From Nocardia suismassiliense (GTDB lineage Bacteria; Actinomycetota; Actinomycetes; Mycobacteriales; Mycobacteriaceae), in contig NZ_LT985361.1 in NCBI RefSeq assembly GCF_900269665.1, positions 3,887,982 through 3,951,981 of the forward strand: a stretch of DNA of 64,000 nt. Direction: 5' to 3'. Both the position numbers and the translations under genes were made by a program. This document shows positions 11,302-20,067 of this stretch, one piece after another (within the stretch, counting starts at the first letter, position 1; the number at the start of each line of letters is the position of its first letter). Below the pieces are notes generated by a model. It was not told the DNA's origin, made no database searches, and saw only the letters and a program-made list of their open reading frames with translations.

Positions 11302-11634
11302 ATGCGCTTTCGTCATGCAACCGCACCCATAGCCAGAATCAGCCTGGCGGTCGGCACCGCCGTAGTGCTGGTCACCGGCCTGGCCACCAACGCGCAGGCT
11401 GCCACGGGGACGATCCAGTACTTCGATGTCAACGGGCAGGAATTCCGGATCACAAACCCGCCGGACAACGTCTGTCTCACCATGCAGGTCCGGGCGGACC
11501 AGATTAACAACGAAACGAACAAGACGGTGAACGTCTACCTCGGCACGGCCTGCAACACCTTCGTCACGAGCTTGGATCCGGGCCGTGGAGTGTCCCATGT
11601 CGGAGGCCCCCAGTCAGTCAGGGTCATCGGCTGA
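11302..11634 (+). CDS. Small secreted hypothetical protein
   Basis: 110 residues with a signal peptide (basic MRFRHATAPIAR, hydrophobic SLAVGTAVVLVTGLA, cleavage near AQA-A). The mature part is a short beta-rich domain with two cysteines (DNVCLTM and GTACNTF) that could form one disulphide. ATG 11302 has AAAAGGA about 8 nt upstream. No family recognised. Its neighbour at 10359 is also a small secreted protein, on the same strand but not tightly linked. Confidence 0.68.
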   Translation: MRFRHATAPIARISLAVGTAVVLVTGLATNAQAATGTIQYFDVNGQEFRITNPPDNVCLTMQVRADQINNETNKTVNVYLGTACNTFVTSLDPGRGVSHVGGPQSVRVIG

Positions 11635-11660
11635 GCAGGCGACAATACCGGCTCTCGGAC

Positions 11661-11687
11661 CCCTGGGCGGATAGCCGCCGTCCAGGG
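11661..11687 (+). terminator. Terminator-like hairpin after the 11302 gene
   Basis: Outer arms CCCTGG/CCAGGG and inner arms GCGG/CCGC around an ATAG loop, 27 bp after the stop codon. No T-run follows, which is usual for actinobacteria, so function as a terminator is inferred from position and stem only. Confidence 0.35.
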
Positions 11688-11856
11688 CTCCGTGTCGGCC
11701 GGTCTCCCTCGATACCGGGCGTCTTGGCTTAGCCGCCGGGACGACATCCGCGCATCAGCGTAAGGCGTTGTGCGTCAAATCCATCCAGGCTGACTTCAGC
11801 AAGCGCGAGTGAGCGATAATACCGCCTATCGCGCGATCCGAAGCGGCTACGCGGCG

Positions 11857-11891
11857 CTCGCGAGATCGACGGGCCGAGATCATCTCGCGAG
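11857..11891. repeat. Pair of identical CTCGCGAG palindromes
   Basis: Two copies of the self-palindromic octamer CTCGCGAG lie 27 bp apart centre to centre. With flanking bases they form a perfect 10-bp inverted repeat (CTCGCGAGAT / ATCTCGCGAG). They could be paired operator half-sites or one cruciform. Confidence 0.4.
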
Positions 11892-12202
11892 AAATGCGCC
11901 CCCGTTGGCTAAGTAGTTGCCAGCCTCAGTGCAGAAGTAACCCCTCGCAGACCTTGTGGTCTGAGTGCCCGGTGATCAACAACTCAGCGACCCGATCGCC
12001 GGATTGGTCCAAGAATTCAGCGGCCTCGGCACGCATGGACTCTGGAAGATCCTCGAGTATCGCTGGCCCCGCTGAGTGCTCGGCCGGCGGTGAGATCCGC
12101 TGTGGCGCAGGACATCCGCCCATCACGCGGCGACCACCGTGGACTCGAACATCCCGTACCCACTGGCGTTCACGAACGATGTCGAGTGCCCGGGTGCCTG
12201 GG

Positions 12203-12880
12203 TCATTGTTCTGCGTCGCGGACCAATAGCGCGATCTGTACTCGATTAGCGACCCCCAGCTTGGTGAACAGATTTCCGGTGTGCGCCTTGACGGTGGCGA
12301 CGGTGACCTGTAACCGCGCCGCTATATCCGGGTTGCCCAGCCCGTCCGCGATGGCTCGCGCGGTGTCGAGCTCGCGTTCCGACAGGGCAGCCAGTCGTTT
12401 CCGCGCGGCGTCGCGGGAGGCGCTGCGGGCTTCGGCGGAACCCGGCCCGGTGGCCGCGGCGATCACCCGGGCCGTGACCGTGGGGGACAGCACGGGGTGG
12501 CCGGCCGCGACAGTGCGTACCGCGTCGGCGATCCGGGCGGGGGGAGTGTCCTTGAGAACGAAGCCGAGCGCTCCGGCGCGAAGGGCAGCAAGTACCAGCT
12601 CGTCGGAGTCGAAGGTGGTCAGCATGAGTACCGCCGGCGCGGACGGTACGGTGCGGAGATACCGGGTGGTGTCGACGCCGTCGCGGCCGGGCATCCGCAC
12701 ATCCATCAGCACGACGTCCGGCCGCTGTTCGTCCACTACTTTGATCGCGGTGTCCCCGTCGGCGGCCTCCGCGACGACGGTCAGATCCGGCTCGCCGTCG
12801 ATGACGAGTCGCAGCGCCATCCGCACCAGCTGGTCGTCGTCCACGATGACAACGCGAACCAGGGCCTGTTCACTGTGCAC
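12203..12880 (-). CDS. NarL/LuxR-family response regulator
   Basis: 225 residues. An N-terminal receiver domain has the acidic pair after VVIVDDD, the phosphoacceptor Asp60 in VVLMDVRMPG, and the conserved Thr and Lys in MLTTFD and FVLKD. The C-terminal LuxR HTH is at about 160-215 (LSERELDTARAIADG, then VATVKAHTGNLFTKLG). It directly abuts the histidine kinase stop codon (kinase ends at 12881, GTG start at 12880), so the two form a translationally coupled pair. Targets are not known; the divergent hydrolase at 14294 is the nearest candidate. Confidence 0.95.
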   Translation of the reverse strand: MHSEQALVRVVIVDDDQLVRMALRLVIDGEPDLTVVAEAADGDTAIKVVDEQRPDVVLMDVRMPGRDGVDTTRYLRTVPSAPAVLMLTTFDSDELVLAALRAGALGFVLKDTPPARIADAVRTVAAGHPVLSPTVTARVIAAATGPGSAEARSASRDAARKRLAALSERELDTARAIADGLGNPDIAARLQVTVATVKAHTGNLFTKLGVANRVQIALLVRDAEQ

Positions 12881-14065
12881 TCATGCTCGTTTCTCGAGGT
12901 CGTGCTCCGGCCAGGGAAGTTGCGCCGTGAGAACGTAGCCGTTGTCGGCTGTGCGATGGTGGTCGAGTGTTCCGCCGGCGAGGGTGATTCGTTCGGCGAG
13001 ACCGAGGAGCCCGAACCCCGAGGCCGGTGGCTTGGCGACGGCGGTGGCGGCCGCCGAATTACGGACGCTGACGTTCAGTTCGCTGCCGGGCGTGCCGTCT
13101 ACGGTGATGTGGACCGCCGCGGCCGGGGCATGTTTCGCGGCGTTGGTCAGCCCTTCCTGAACTACCCGATAACCGGTCCGTCCCAGGGTCTCGGGTGGGG
13201 TAGCGGTCACCGTGGTGTCGAGCGTGACGTCCAGGCCCGAGGACCGGGCGTCGGCCACCAGCTCCGAGAGCCGGTCCAGCGTGGGTTGCGGTGGTTCGGG
13301 GCGATCGGGGTCGGCGCGCAGGACGCCGAGCACGTCGCGCAGTTCTTCCAGCGCTTGGCGGGAGCCCTCGGCGATCCCGCGGATCAGCGTGCGCTTGTCC
13401 GCGGCCGAGAGGTCCTCGCGGTGATCCAGGACGCCGGCTTGCATGGCGACCAGCGTGATCCGGTGCGCGAGCACATCGTGCATTTCGCGGGCGATCCGGT
13501 TGCGTTCGGTGGCCTGTGCCTGGGCTGCCCGGGCGGATTGTTCGCGTTCCGCGCTGTCGGCGCGGTCCCGCAGCGATCGCAGTTCGGCGCGACGGGCGTC
13601 GATGGCCACACCGGTTGCCACCGCGATCCCCGCGCTCAGTACCGGCAGCGCGAGTTGTAGCCAGATCGCGGCGGGCGGCGTGGCGATCGGGTAGAGGTCT
13701 TCGCTGAACTGCGCTGCGCTCACATAGGCCACGACGACCACTGCGATCTCGACCGGACGGCGGCGCGTGGACAGCGAACACAGTGCCAGCAACGCGGCAC
13801 CGGTGGCGAGCGTCGACGCGGCCGAAGCGATCACGACCGCCAGGGCGACGGTGAACGGGAACCGCCGCCGCCACAGCAGCGCCGTCAGGCAGCCGAGTGC
13901 GATCAGCGGATCACCGGTGACGAACCAGGAACACGTATCGGCCACGCAGCCCGCCGGCAGCGCCGTGGCGAGGGCGAGCCAGAAGGCTACGCCGAGTACA
14001 GCGGCCGCCGTCAGCCGCCAGGTCTGCTGCCATGCCCCGAGTCGTGCGGGGCTGTCGGTGTCCAC
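12881..14065 (-). CDS. DesK-type sensor histidine kinase
   Basis: 394 residues. About four or five membrane helices occupy residues 15-155, followed by a coiled linker rich in Arg/Glu/Ala. The HisKA_3 dimerisation box is NRIAREMHDVLAHRITLV with phospho-His196. The HATPase_c domain has the N box EGLTNAAKHAP and G box SGFGLLGLAERITLAGG. The lack of a large extracellular loop suggests sensing within or at the membrane. It is the partner of the adjacent response regulator. Confidence 0.94.
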   Translation of the reverse strand: MDTDSPARLGAWQQTWRLTAAAVLGVAFWLALATALPAGCVADTCSWFVTGDPLIALGCLTALLWRRRFPFTVALAVVIASAASTLATGAALLALCSLSTRRRPVEIAVVVVAYVSAAQFSEDLYPIATPPAAIWLQLALPVLSAGIAVATGVAIDARRAELRSLRDRADSAEREQSARAAQAQATERNRIAREMHDVLAHRITLVAMQAGVLDHREDLSAADKRTLIRGIAEGSRQALEELRDVLGVLRADPDRPEPPQPTLDRLSELVADARSSGLDVTLDTTVTATPPETLGRTGYRVVQEGLTNAAKHAPAAAVHITVDGTPGSELNVSVRNSAAATAVAKPPASGFGLLGLAERITLAGGTLDHHRTADNGYVLTAQLPWPEHDLEKRA

Positions 14066-14147
14066 CCGGCCATTATCGCGACACCGACCGGCCGTAAGCA
14101 GCAGCCCAGCGGCTGAGGTGTGCTCGACCCAGGTCTAATCGCCGCCT

Positions 14148-14159
14148 TCGACTTTCGTC
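14148..14159. promoter_or_regulatory. Candidate response-regulator site upstream of the two-component genes
   Basis: CGAC-TTTC-GTCG is a short inverted repeat 83 bp upstream of the kinase start, inside the 228-bp divergent region shared with the hydrolase gene at 14294. As I recall, similar GACGAAAGTC elements occur near actinobacterial NarL-type systems. This is a position-based guess. Confidence 0.3.
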
Positions 14160-14293
14160 GTACACGGTTGCCGCCGCCGGACCGATGTGCCGGCGGAGCG
14201 GGCTCGACAGACTCGTTCGGGTACCAGCCGGACACGAGCCCTTGCGAACGGTGTGCTCGTGGTAGGCGCCATTTCGTCGGGGAGTAGCAGCAT

Positions 14294-15793
14294 ATGAATA
14301 GACAACGGAGCCTGCGCCTGCTGGCCGTGCTCGGTCTCACCGGAGCGCTGGTCGGTGCGCTCGTCGTTGCCGCAGAGTCGGACGACGATCCCGCAGCGCA
14401 GGTGCGGTGGGGCGCCTGCCCGGAAGGGGTCGAGGATCCCGCGGCCGGGCCGGCCCAGTTGCAGTGCGCCACCGTGCCGGTGCCCTTGAATTACCGCGAG
14501 CCCGAGGGCGCGCAGATCGAGATCGTGATCTCCCGGCTGGCGAGTAAGAATCCGGACAAGCGTCGCGGAGTGTTGATGCTCAACCCCGGCGGTCCGGGTG
14601 GTTCGGGGCTGGACCAGCCCAAGTTCCTGGCTGCGCACGGACTGCCCGCCGATGTGCTGGACAGCTATGACGTGATCGGTATGGATACCCGCGGGGTAGG
14701 GCATTCGGCGCCGGTGAGCTGCGGGTTCACCGATGATCAGGCGTACTTCGGCAATATCCCGCCGTATGCGGTGGACGATGCGGCGGTCACCGAGCGGGCC
14801 ACGGTCGCCCAGGGGGTCGCCGAGCAGTGCGCGGCCAACGACCACGAGGGCCGGTTGCGGTATGTGTCGACGGCGAATATGGCTCGTGACCTCGACCGGA
14901 TCCGGGCGGCGCTGGGCGAGGACAAGGCCAACTTCCTCGGCTACTCCTACGGCACCGCGCTGGGCGCCGCCTACGCCTCGATGTTCCCGCAGCAGGCCGA
15001 CCGCATCGTGCTCGACAGCAATATCGGCGACACCTACCTCGACCAGGACGGGATGCGCCGGTACGGCCTCGGAATGGAACAGACGTTCGCCGACTTCGCG
15101 GAATGGGCCGCCGTCCGCCACGACACCTACGGTCTGGGCCGGACAGCGGACGAGGTGCGGCACACGTACTCGACCCTCGCTGAGCGGCTCGACGCGAATC
15201 CGGTGGACGGGATGGACGGCAGCCTCTTCCGGTTCGGCACCTTCTTCACGCTCTATCGCCCGGCGTTGTACGCGTCGGCGGCCGAGAGCTGGAAATCGCT
15301 ACTCGAAACCGGGCGTCCCGGGCCTGCGGGCGGCCGCCCGCCGGGTACCGGTGCGCCTTCGCCGAGCGATAATGCCTGGTCGGTCTTTCTGGCCGTGACC
15401 TGCAATGATGTCGAATGGCCCGAGGACATCCAGACCTACCACCGTGCCGTCGCCGAGGACCGGGAACGGTACCCGCTCTACGGCGCGGCCGCCGCGAACG
15501 TCATGCCCTGCGCCTACTGGAAGCTCGGGCCGTCCGAGCCGCCGGTGCGGATCGACAACACCGGCCCGGCCGATGTGCTGATCGTGCAGAACCAGCGCGA
15601 CCCGGTCACCCCGCTCCGCGGCGGCGAGCTGCTCGACGAGAAGTTCGGTCAGCGGTCCCGATTGGTCACTGTCGACGGAAGTGGGCACGGGGTCTATGTT
15701 CTCGGCGCCAACCCCTGCGCGTCCGACGTCGTCACCAGGTATCTGGTGGACGGCACCATGCCCGAGCACGACATGACCTGTCCGGCGGGCTAG
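14294..15793 (+). CDS. Secreted TAP-like alpha/beta hydrolase (tripeptidyl aminopeptidase family)
   Basis: 499 residues. An N-terminal hydrophobic segment (SLRLLAVLGLTGALVGALVV) acts as a signal or anchor. The core is an alpha/beta hydrolase: oxyanion region LNPGGPGGSG, nucleophile Ser218 in GYSYGTALG, acid Asp in NQRDPVTP and His in GSGHGVY near the C-terminus. The last ~100 residues match the TAP C-terminal domain found in Streptomyces SlpD/SlpE and tripeptidyl aminopeptidases. It probably cleaves peptides or esters outside the membrane. It diverges from the two-component system. Confidence 0.92.
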   Translation: MNRQRSLRLLAVLGLTGALVGALVVAAESDDDPAAQVRWGACPEGVEDPAAGPAQLQCATVPVPLNYREPEGAQIEIVISRLASKNPDKRRGVLMLNPGGPGGSGLDQPKFLAAHGLPADVLDSYDVIGMDTRGVGHSAPVSCGFTDDQAYFGNIPPYAVDDAAVTERATVAQGVAEQCAANDHEGRLRYVSTANMARDLDRIRAALGEDKANFLGYSYGTALGAAYASMFPQQADRIVLDSNIGDTYLDQDGMRRYGLGMEQTFADFAEWAAVRHDTYGLGRTADEVRHTYSTLAERLDANPVDGMDGSLFRFGTFFTLYRPALYASAAESWKSLLETGRPGPAGGRPPGTGAPSPSDNAWSVFLAVTCNDVEWPEDIQTYHRAVAEDRERYPLYGAAAANVMPCAYWKLGPSEPPVRIDNTGPADVLIVQNQRDPVTPLRGGELLDEKFGQRSRLVTVDGSGHGVYVLGANPCASDVVTRYLVDGTMPEHDMTCPAG

Positions 15794-15801
15794 CCCGTGC
15801 C

Positions 15802-15839
15802 GGTGGTGGAGGCCCGCGATCGCGATCACCTCCACCACC
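15802..15839 (+). terminator. Strong hairpin after the TAP-like hydrolase
   Basis: A perfect 11-bp stem, GGTGGTGGAGG paired with CCTCCACCACC, with a 16-nt loop, begins 8 bp after the stop codon. It lies between the + strand hydrolase and the converging minus-strand SDR, so it could stop transcription in both directions. No T-run. Confidence 0.6.
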
Positions 15840-15931
15840 GCCGCGATCGCGTTCCTCAACGCCCTTGCGGCTGTCATTGAGCCGGGAGACCTGGATCGCG
15901 AACTCGCAGTTGGAAAGCCGACACCTTGGTC

Positions 15932-16710
15932 CTACCAGGCCCGATCGCCACACACGACTGCGTCGGCACCGCCGTCGATGAAGATGATTTGGGCGGTGAC
16001 GTGGGTGTTCTCGGGAGAGGTGAGCCATGACAACAGCGGCGCGATCTGCTGAGGACTGGCATGACCGTTCAGTGGCATCGGGACACTGCCGTCGATCTGG
16101 GCTTTGCCTTCGGGGGTGTCGAGCATGTCCTGAATGAACGGGGTGACCGTGGTGCCTGGTGCGATCGCGTTGAGAGCTATGCCGGCGCCGGCCCATTGCT
16201 CGGTGATCGCGTGTCTGCGGACCCAGCAGTTGAGTGCGTACTTCGCCGAGGAGTAGGGGTCGTACGGTGGTCGCGTTGTGCGATTGCTTCTTCGGCGACC
16301 TTGGTTGCCTTGCTCTCGTCACCAGCGAGTGCGGCCTCGACCAGCCGGGGGTTGGAAGGCAGGAGCGCTGCGAATGAGGAGACCACGGCCGCGCGTGGGT
16401 CGGTGCCCGCGGCGAGCAGTGGTCGCAATCCCTCCAGCGTGGCGACCGCACCGAAGTAGTTGACCTTCAATGTGACTGGGTCCAGCAGACCCACCCCGGC
16501 GCAGGCGATGACAGCGTCGAGTCGCCCGTGGGCGAGGTCGCGGGTTTGGGCGACCAATTCCGCCCGGCCCTCGTCGGCAGCGAGATCGACGGTGATGTCG
16601 GCTCGATGTCGGTCGACACCGATCACGTGCGCTCCTCGATCACGGAGGTAATCGACTGTCGCGGCGCCGATTCCGGAGGCACTGCCGGTGACGAGGTAGG
16701 TGCGGGTCAT
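15932..16710 (-). pseudogene. Short-chain dehydrogenase (3-alpha-HSD/carbonyl reductase type), frameshifted
   Basis: Frame one from ATG 16710 gives the NAD site VTGSASGIGAATVDYL and NYFGAVATLEGLRPLL, then runs out of sense near 16245. A second frame resumes immediately with the catalytic YSSAK motif, then GIALNAIAPGTTVTPF and the ending IIFIDGGADAV, stopping at 15932. The order and total length (about 259 codons) match 3-alpha-hydroxysteroid dehydrogenase/carbonyl reductase. One indel just before the catalytic Tyr breaks the gene, so it is either a recent pseudogene or a sequencing error. It lies downstream of the lipase and SGNH genes on the same strand. Confidence 0.8.
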
Positions 16711-16840
16711 CTGCTTCCTTTCATAGAGACTGCCGGGCAAAGGCTTTCGCCGAGCAGGCCGATCTGGGTTGGGGGGACATGCGGTGTCTGCGGCAGTGCT
16801 GGGTAAAGGTTCGCCCCGTGTGCACGACATCGGAGTCGGA

Positions 16841-17719
16841 TCATTTGCCGAGCGTGGCCAGTACGCTGCGCGCTTGGTGATCTGCGCCGAGCTGGTTGGG
16901 GTGGAACGGCACTGCGGGCCCCGGCGGGGTGTGCGACATCGGGATCAGTCCTTCGACCCAGCGAGTCCCGGGCGGCTGGCACCCGTCGTGCCCGTCGCTG
17001 GTGGCGTAGGTGTTGACGAGTTCGACGCCGGTGGCCGCGGCGGCGCGCGCGAGCATCGCGTTGAGTTCGATCATCTTGTGACCGATCCATGCGGCATCGG
17101 TGTCGGAGATCGGGATGCTGGCGAAACATCCACGCTCGCCGACAGATTTGAAGTAGTCCAGCACCAGGATGCGGGCGTGTGGTGCGCGGGCTTTGATCCC
17201 GTTGAGCACCGCGACCACCGCCGGCTCGGCGGCACGAATACTGGCCGACATGGCGTCGACCCCGCCGGGTACCCAGGTGGTTTGACATGGCGATACCACT
17301 GGATTCGTGGTGAGGCAGGTGGTTACGGCGTCGGCCAGGCCCGCGTCGTTTCCACCGATCCCTATGGTGACGAGATCAGTTGTGGGCGTGAGCCGGTCGA
17401 ACTGCGGTGCGTTGGTCGAGACCGGCAGTCGCTGCGGCGCGGTCATGTCCACCGTTGTGGCCGCGCCACAGGTGGCATCTCGAAAGACGGCGACCTCGAG
17501 CGCGGCCGCGACCTGCTTGGGATAGTTGGCTGCGCTCTGGCCGCACCCGAGGGGTACGTGCTGGGTCGAGATGTTCGACAACGTCGAGTCGGCGGCCCAG
17601 GAATCACCGAGTGCGACGTACTCGTGATGGGCCGGGGCGGCAGTGGCGCTGGGTGCGAGCAGAACTGCCCCGGCCAGGCTCGCGCAGGCACCGGCCGCAG
17701 TGCGAAACAGGGTTGGCAT
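16841..17719 (-). CDS. Secreted SGNH/GDSL hydrolase
   Basis: 292 residues with a signal peptide ending near ATAAPA. Block I is YVALGDSWAADST (catalytic Ser, the GDSL variant GDSW), block III is TIGIGGNDAG, and block V has the Asp/His dyad in VPFHPNQLG. Paired cysteines (GCGQS, DATCGAAT, TCLTT, SPCQTT) fit the disulphide pattern of secreted actinobacterial lipases such as Streptomyces SCO7513-like enzymes. It probably hydrolyses lipid esters outside the cell. It lies 81 bp downstream of the lipase gene on the same strand. Confidence 0.92.
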   Translation of the reverse strand: MPTLFRTAAGACASLAGAVLLAPSATAAPAHHEYVALGDSWAADSTLSNISTQHVPLGCGQSAANYPKQVAAALEVAVFRDATCGAATTVDMTAPQRLPVSTNAPQFDRLTPTTDLVTIGIGGNDAGLADAVTTCLTTNPVVSPCQTTWVPGGVDAMSASIRAAEPAVVAVLNGIKARAPHARILVLDYFKSVGERGCFASIPISDTDAAWIGHKMIELNAMLARAAAATGVELVNTYATSDGHDGCQPPGTRWVEGLIPMSHTPPGPAVPFHPNQLGADHQARSVLATLGK

Positions 17720-17800
17720 GGCTTCTCCACAGAGTGTTGATCTGAACGCGTATTCAGCAGGGGCCAGCGCCTTTTCGGCGGGCCGCTGAGTGCGGGTGGC

Positions 17801-18835
17801 TCAGTTGATGCCGGGGAAAAGGAACCCTTGCGGCATGCACGGCACGGGCGTGGCGTGCTCGGGGTCCAAGGCGTTGAGGACGAATCGCCAGGCTCGTTCG
17901 TTGAAGTTGATGCTGATGTGATCGCTGAAGTCGTCGGCGCAGCTGTCTTGGAGCACGATGTTGGAGACGTTGGGTCCGTCGAGGAATTGGTTGGTGTAGG
18001 GGGTGACGACCTCGTCGTACCGGCTGACCAGATTGGTGTAGGTGACGCCGGGGCGAGTGTCGCCTTGCCCGAAGGTCTGCTTGATCAGATCCGAGCCGAT
18101 CATCTGCTGGGTCAGCACGGGCAGGAGCGCTTCGAGCACGGAGTAGACGGCGCCGCCGAGCGGGGGAAAGGACTTACGCAGGAAGACCTGACCGTTGGCG
18201 GTGGTGCCATGGTTGCTGGGTGCGAGCCCGACCAGTTTGTCGACATAGCGGTCACCACCGGCGATGTTGATGTAGTAGTTCGGCAGCACCCCACCACCCT
18301 GCGAGGATCCCACCAAGTCGACCTTGTCGGCTCCGGTGAGGGCACGGACCTTGTCGACCTGGGCGGCGAGCTCGCGGGCGCTGGCGCGGATATCGGTGAC
18401 CGCTTGGACGGGGATTTCCGATATCCACTTCGGGTTGCCGTAGTTGAAGGTGAACACGCAATAGCCGTTGTTCCGCAGAAACGGCGCGCCGAGCCGCCAA
18501 TTCGCCGCCTGATTGACACCGGTGCCGTTGATGAGGATCACCGGGCGCGGATGCTCGGGAGTGAGTACGCAATTCGGGTCGTTCGCGCCGGGGGGTACCA
18601 GTTCGGGCAAGAAGAAAGGAATGATGGCGGTGCCCAGGTCGAAGGTCACCGGGAACTGGCCACCGTGGATCACCGGTTCGGCCGAGGCCGTCGCGCCTCC
18701 GCTCGCCGCGCCGCACGCCAGCACCGCCACGCCCAGCCACGCGCCGAACCGGCCCCATCGCGTGCGGGAGAACAACTTTCGACGATGCCGATCTGTTGCT
18801 GGCGATGTCGAGACAGGTCTGACAGAACGGTTCAT
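17801..18835 (-). CDS. Secreted triacylglycerol lipase/esterase (alpha/beta hydrolase)
   Basis: 344 residues from ATG 18835, which has AAGAGGA about 9 nt upstream; the longer reading from 18886 lacks one. A long signal with a basic N-region (RHRRKLFSRTRWGR) and hydrophobic stretch AWLGVAVLACGAASGG leads to cleavage near ASA. Oxyanion motif VILINGTGVNQ, nucleophile elbow DLVGSSQGGGVLP, late Asp in SRYDEVVTPY and His in DDFSDHISIN match the family of secreted Actinobacteria/Burkholderia class lipases. An 18-bp palindrome lies 88 bp upstream. Likely target is lipid esters. Confidence 0.92.
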   Translation of the reverse strand: MNRSVRPVSTSPATDRHRRKLFSRTRWGRFGAWLGVAVLACGAASGGATASAEPVIHGGQFPVTFDLGTAIIPFFLPELVPPGANDPNCVLTPEHPRPVILINGTGVNQAANWRLGAPFLRNNGYCVFTFNYGNPKWISEIPVQAVTDIRASARELAAQVDKVRALTGADKVDLVGSSQGGGVLPNYYINIAGGDRYVDKLVGLAPSNHGTTANGQVFLRKSFPPLGGAVYSVLEALLPVLTQQMIGSDLIKQTFGQGDTRPGVTYTNLVSRYDEVVTPYTNQFLDGPNVSNIVLQDSCADDFSDHISINFNERAWRFVLNALDPEHATPVPCMPQGFLFPGIN

Positions 18836-18922
18836 CGTCGATTCCTCTTGAGCGTTCGGAGCGGGGAGATGCGAGACGACCGGCACACCGGGAGTCGGTA
18901 GTGACGCCGATCACTCCGCGAA

Positions 18923-18940
18923 CGATACACTAGTGTATCG
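18923..18940. promoter_or_regulatory. Perfect 18-bp palindrome, probable TetR operator
   Basis: CGATACACTAGTGTATCG is its own reverse complement. It lies between the lipase start (18835) and the end of the upstream TetR gene (19089). Length, symmetry and the TACACTAGTGTA core are typical of TetR-family operators in mycolic-acid bacteria. The adjacent TetR gene is the natural candidate for binding it and repressing the lipase. Confidence 0.8.
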
Positions 18941-19088
18941 CTACTGTTCAAGAGGTTTGATACAGAAGTGAATCCTTAAAGAGGGATGGCTGCACGCCGA
19001 TCCACAACGCTTGCGTCGCACGCAGTGACGTCGGCTCTTAGCAGGAGATATGCGGCCGCGGTACGGGATTGGGAGTGGCGGGCGCGGC

Positions 19089-19781
19089 TCAGCTCGCGGT
19101 CGCGGCGGCTTCGTCGGCGGGCACGCTGTAGGACAGGACAACACGCACGATCAAGTCGACCCGCAACTCCTGGACAGCGACATTGTCAGGCTCCATCAAG
19201 CATTGGGTCGCGGTGCCCTCGTGCACAGCGGCCAACGCCATGCCCAGCGCTTGCGGGTCGGTCACTACCCGTCCGGCACGAGCAAGAAGGGTCTCCAGGA
19301 CCGGAGCGAATGTCGCGCTGATCGCTCGCATTTGCTCGGCGATGACCACGCGCAGTTCAGGGTTGCGCACAGCATGCGCGCTGAACTCGTAATAGATGCG
19401 AAACCACTTGTCGTCCAAGGGTGTTGCGTTCAGCATGTGCTCGACGACCTGGCGGACCTCGCGGATATCGGTCGCCGGTTCCTCTTCGAAGGCCGCGCGC
19501 GTAACCTCGATCACCCGTGTCGCCTCGCGCGCCAACATCGCCAGGAACAACTCATCCATCGAGGTGAAGTTCGAATAGAACGCTCCCCGCGTATAACCGG
19601 CGCGCTCACACACGTGCTCGGGGCGCGCTCGACCGAAACCCATCTCCGCGATCACCTCGAAGGCGGCGTCGAGTAACCGCTGACGCGTCTCGGGCCTGCC
19701 CCGCGTATCCCGGCGACTGGATCCCGCCGGCTTCCTCGACGCAGTGCGACCACCAGCGTGGCCAGCAGAAGTGGACGCCAC
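19089..19781 (-). CDS. TetR family transcriptional regulator
   Basis: 230 residues from GTG 19781, which has AAAGGAG 8 nt upstream; ATG 19829 lacks this. The HTH is near residues 30-75 (RQRLLDAAFEVIAEMGFG, then CERAGYTRGAFYSNFTSMDE). The C-terminal ligand domain is of the AcrR type. It sits just upstream of the lipase on the same strand and very probably binds the palindrome at 18923, controlling the lipase and perhaps the SGNH hydrolase and SDR. Inducer unknown; a fatty acid or steroid is possible given the targets. Confidence 0.92.
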   Translation of the reverse strand: MASTSAGHAGGRTASRKPAGSSRRDTRGRPETRQRLLDAAFEVIAEMGFGRARPEHVCERAGYTRGAFYSNFTSMDELFLAMLAREATRVIEVTRAAFEEEPATDIREVRQVVEHMLNATPLDDKWFRIYYEFSAHAVRNPELRVVIAEQMRAISATFAPVLETLLARAGRVVTDPQALGMALAAVHEGTATQCLMEPDNVAVQELRVDLIVRVVLSYSVPADEAAATAS

Positions 19782-20067
19782 GAACGATCGCTCCTTTCGT
19801 GCGAGAGGCTGGACTCCAAACCGTATCAAAACGCCCGGCCAGCAGCAGAGTCTTCGCTATGCGGCCGACCGGTGTGTGAGTCCACGCAGATCGGCGATCC
19901 CCTCGTGCATTCGGCACTGCCGCCATGGTGCCAGGCCTGGTCAGTATTCACCCAGGGCCGTGAACTGCCTGCCTGTCTGTCGGTGTCGAATAATGTTGCG
20001 GTCGAATTGATTCGGCGATCTGCCCCGAAAAATGGGGGCCTGGCGGCTGGGTGACATCATCTCGAGC

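Larger units (their letters stand above)
11635..12202. other. Intergenic region with hairpins, no confident gene
   Basis: 568 bp between the small secreted protein and the response regulator, both ending here. It holds a terminator-like stem (11661-11687) and a pair of CTCGCGAG palindromes (11857-11891). A 66-codon minus-strand frame at 11926-12126 contains a plausible stretch (AAEFLDQSGDRVAELLITGH) but has no ribosome site and weak codon bias, so I do not call it a gene. Confidence 0.45.
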
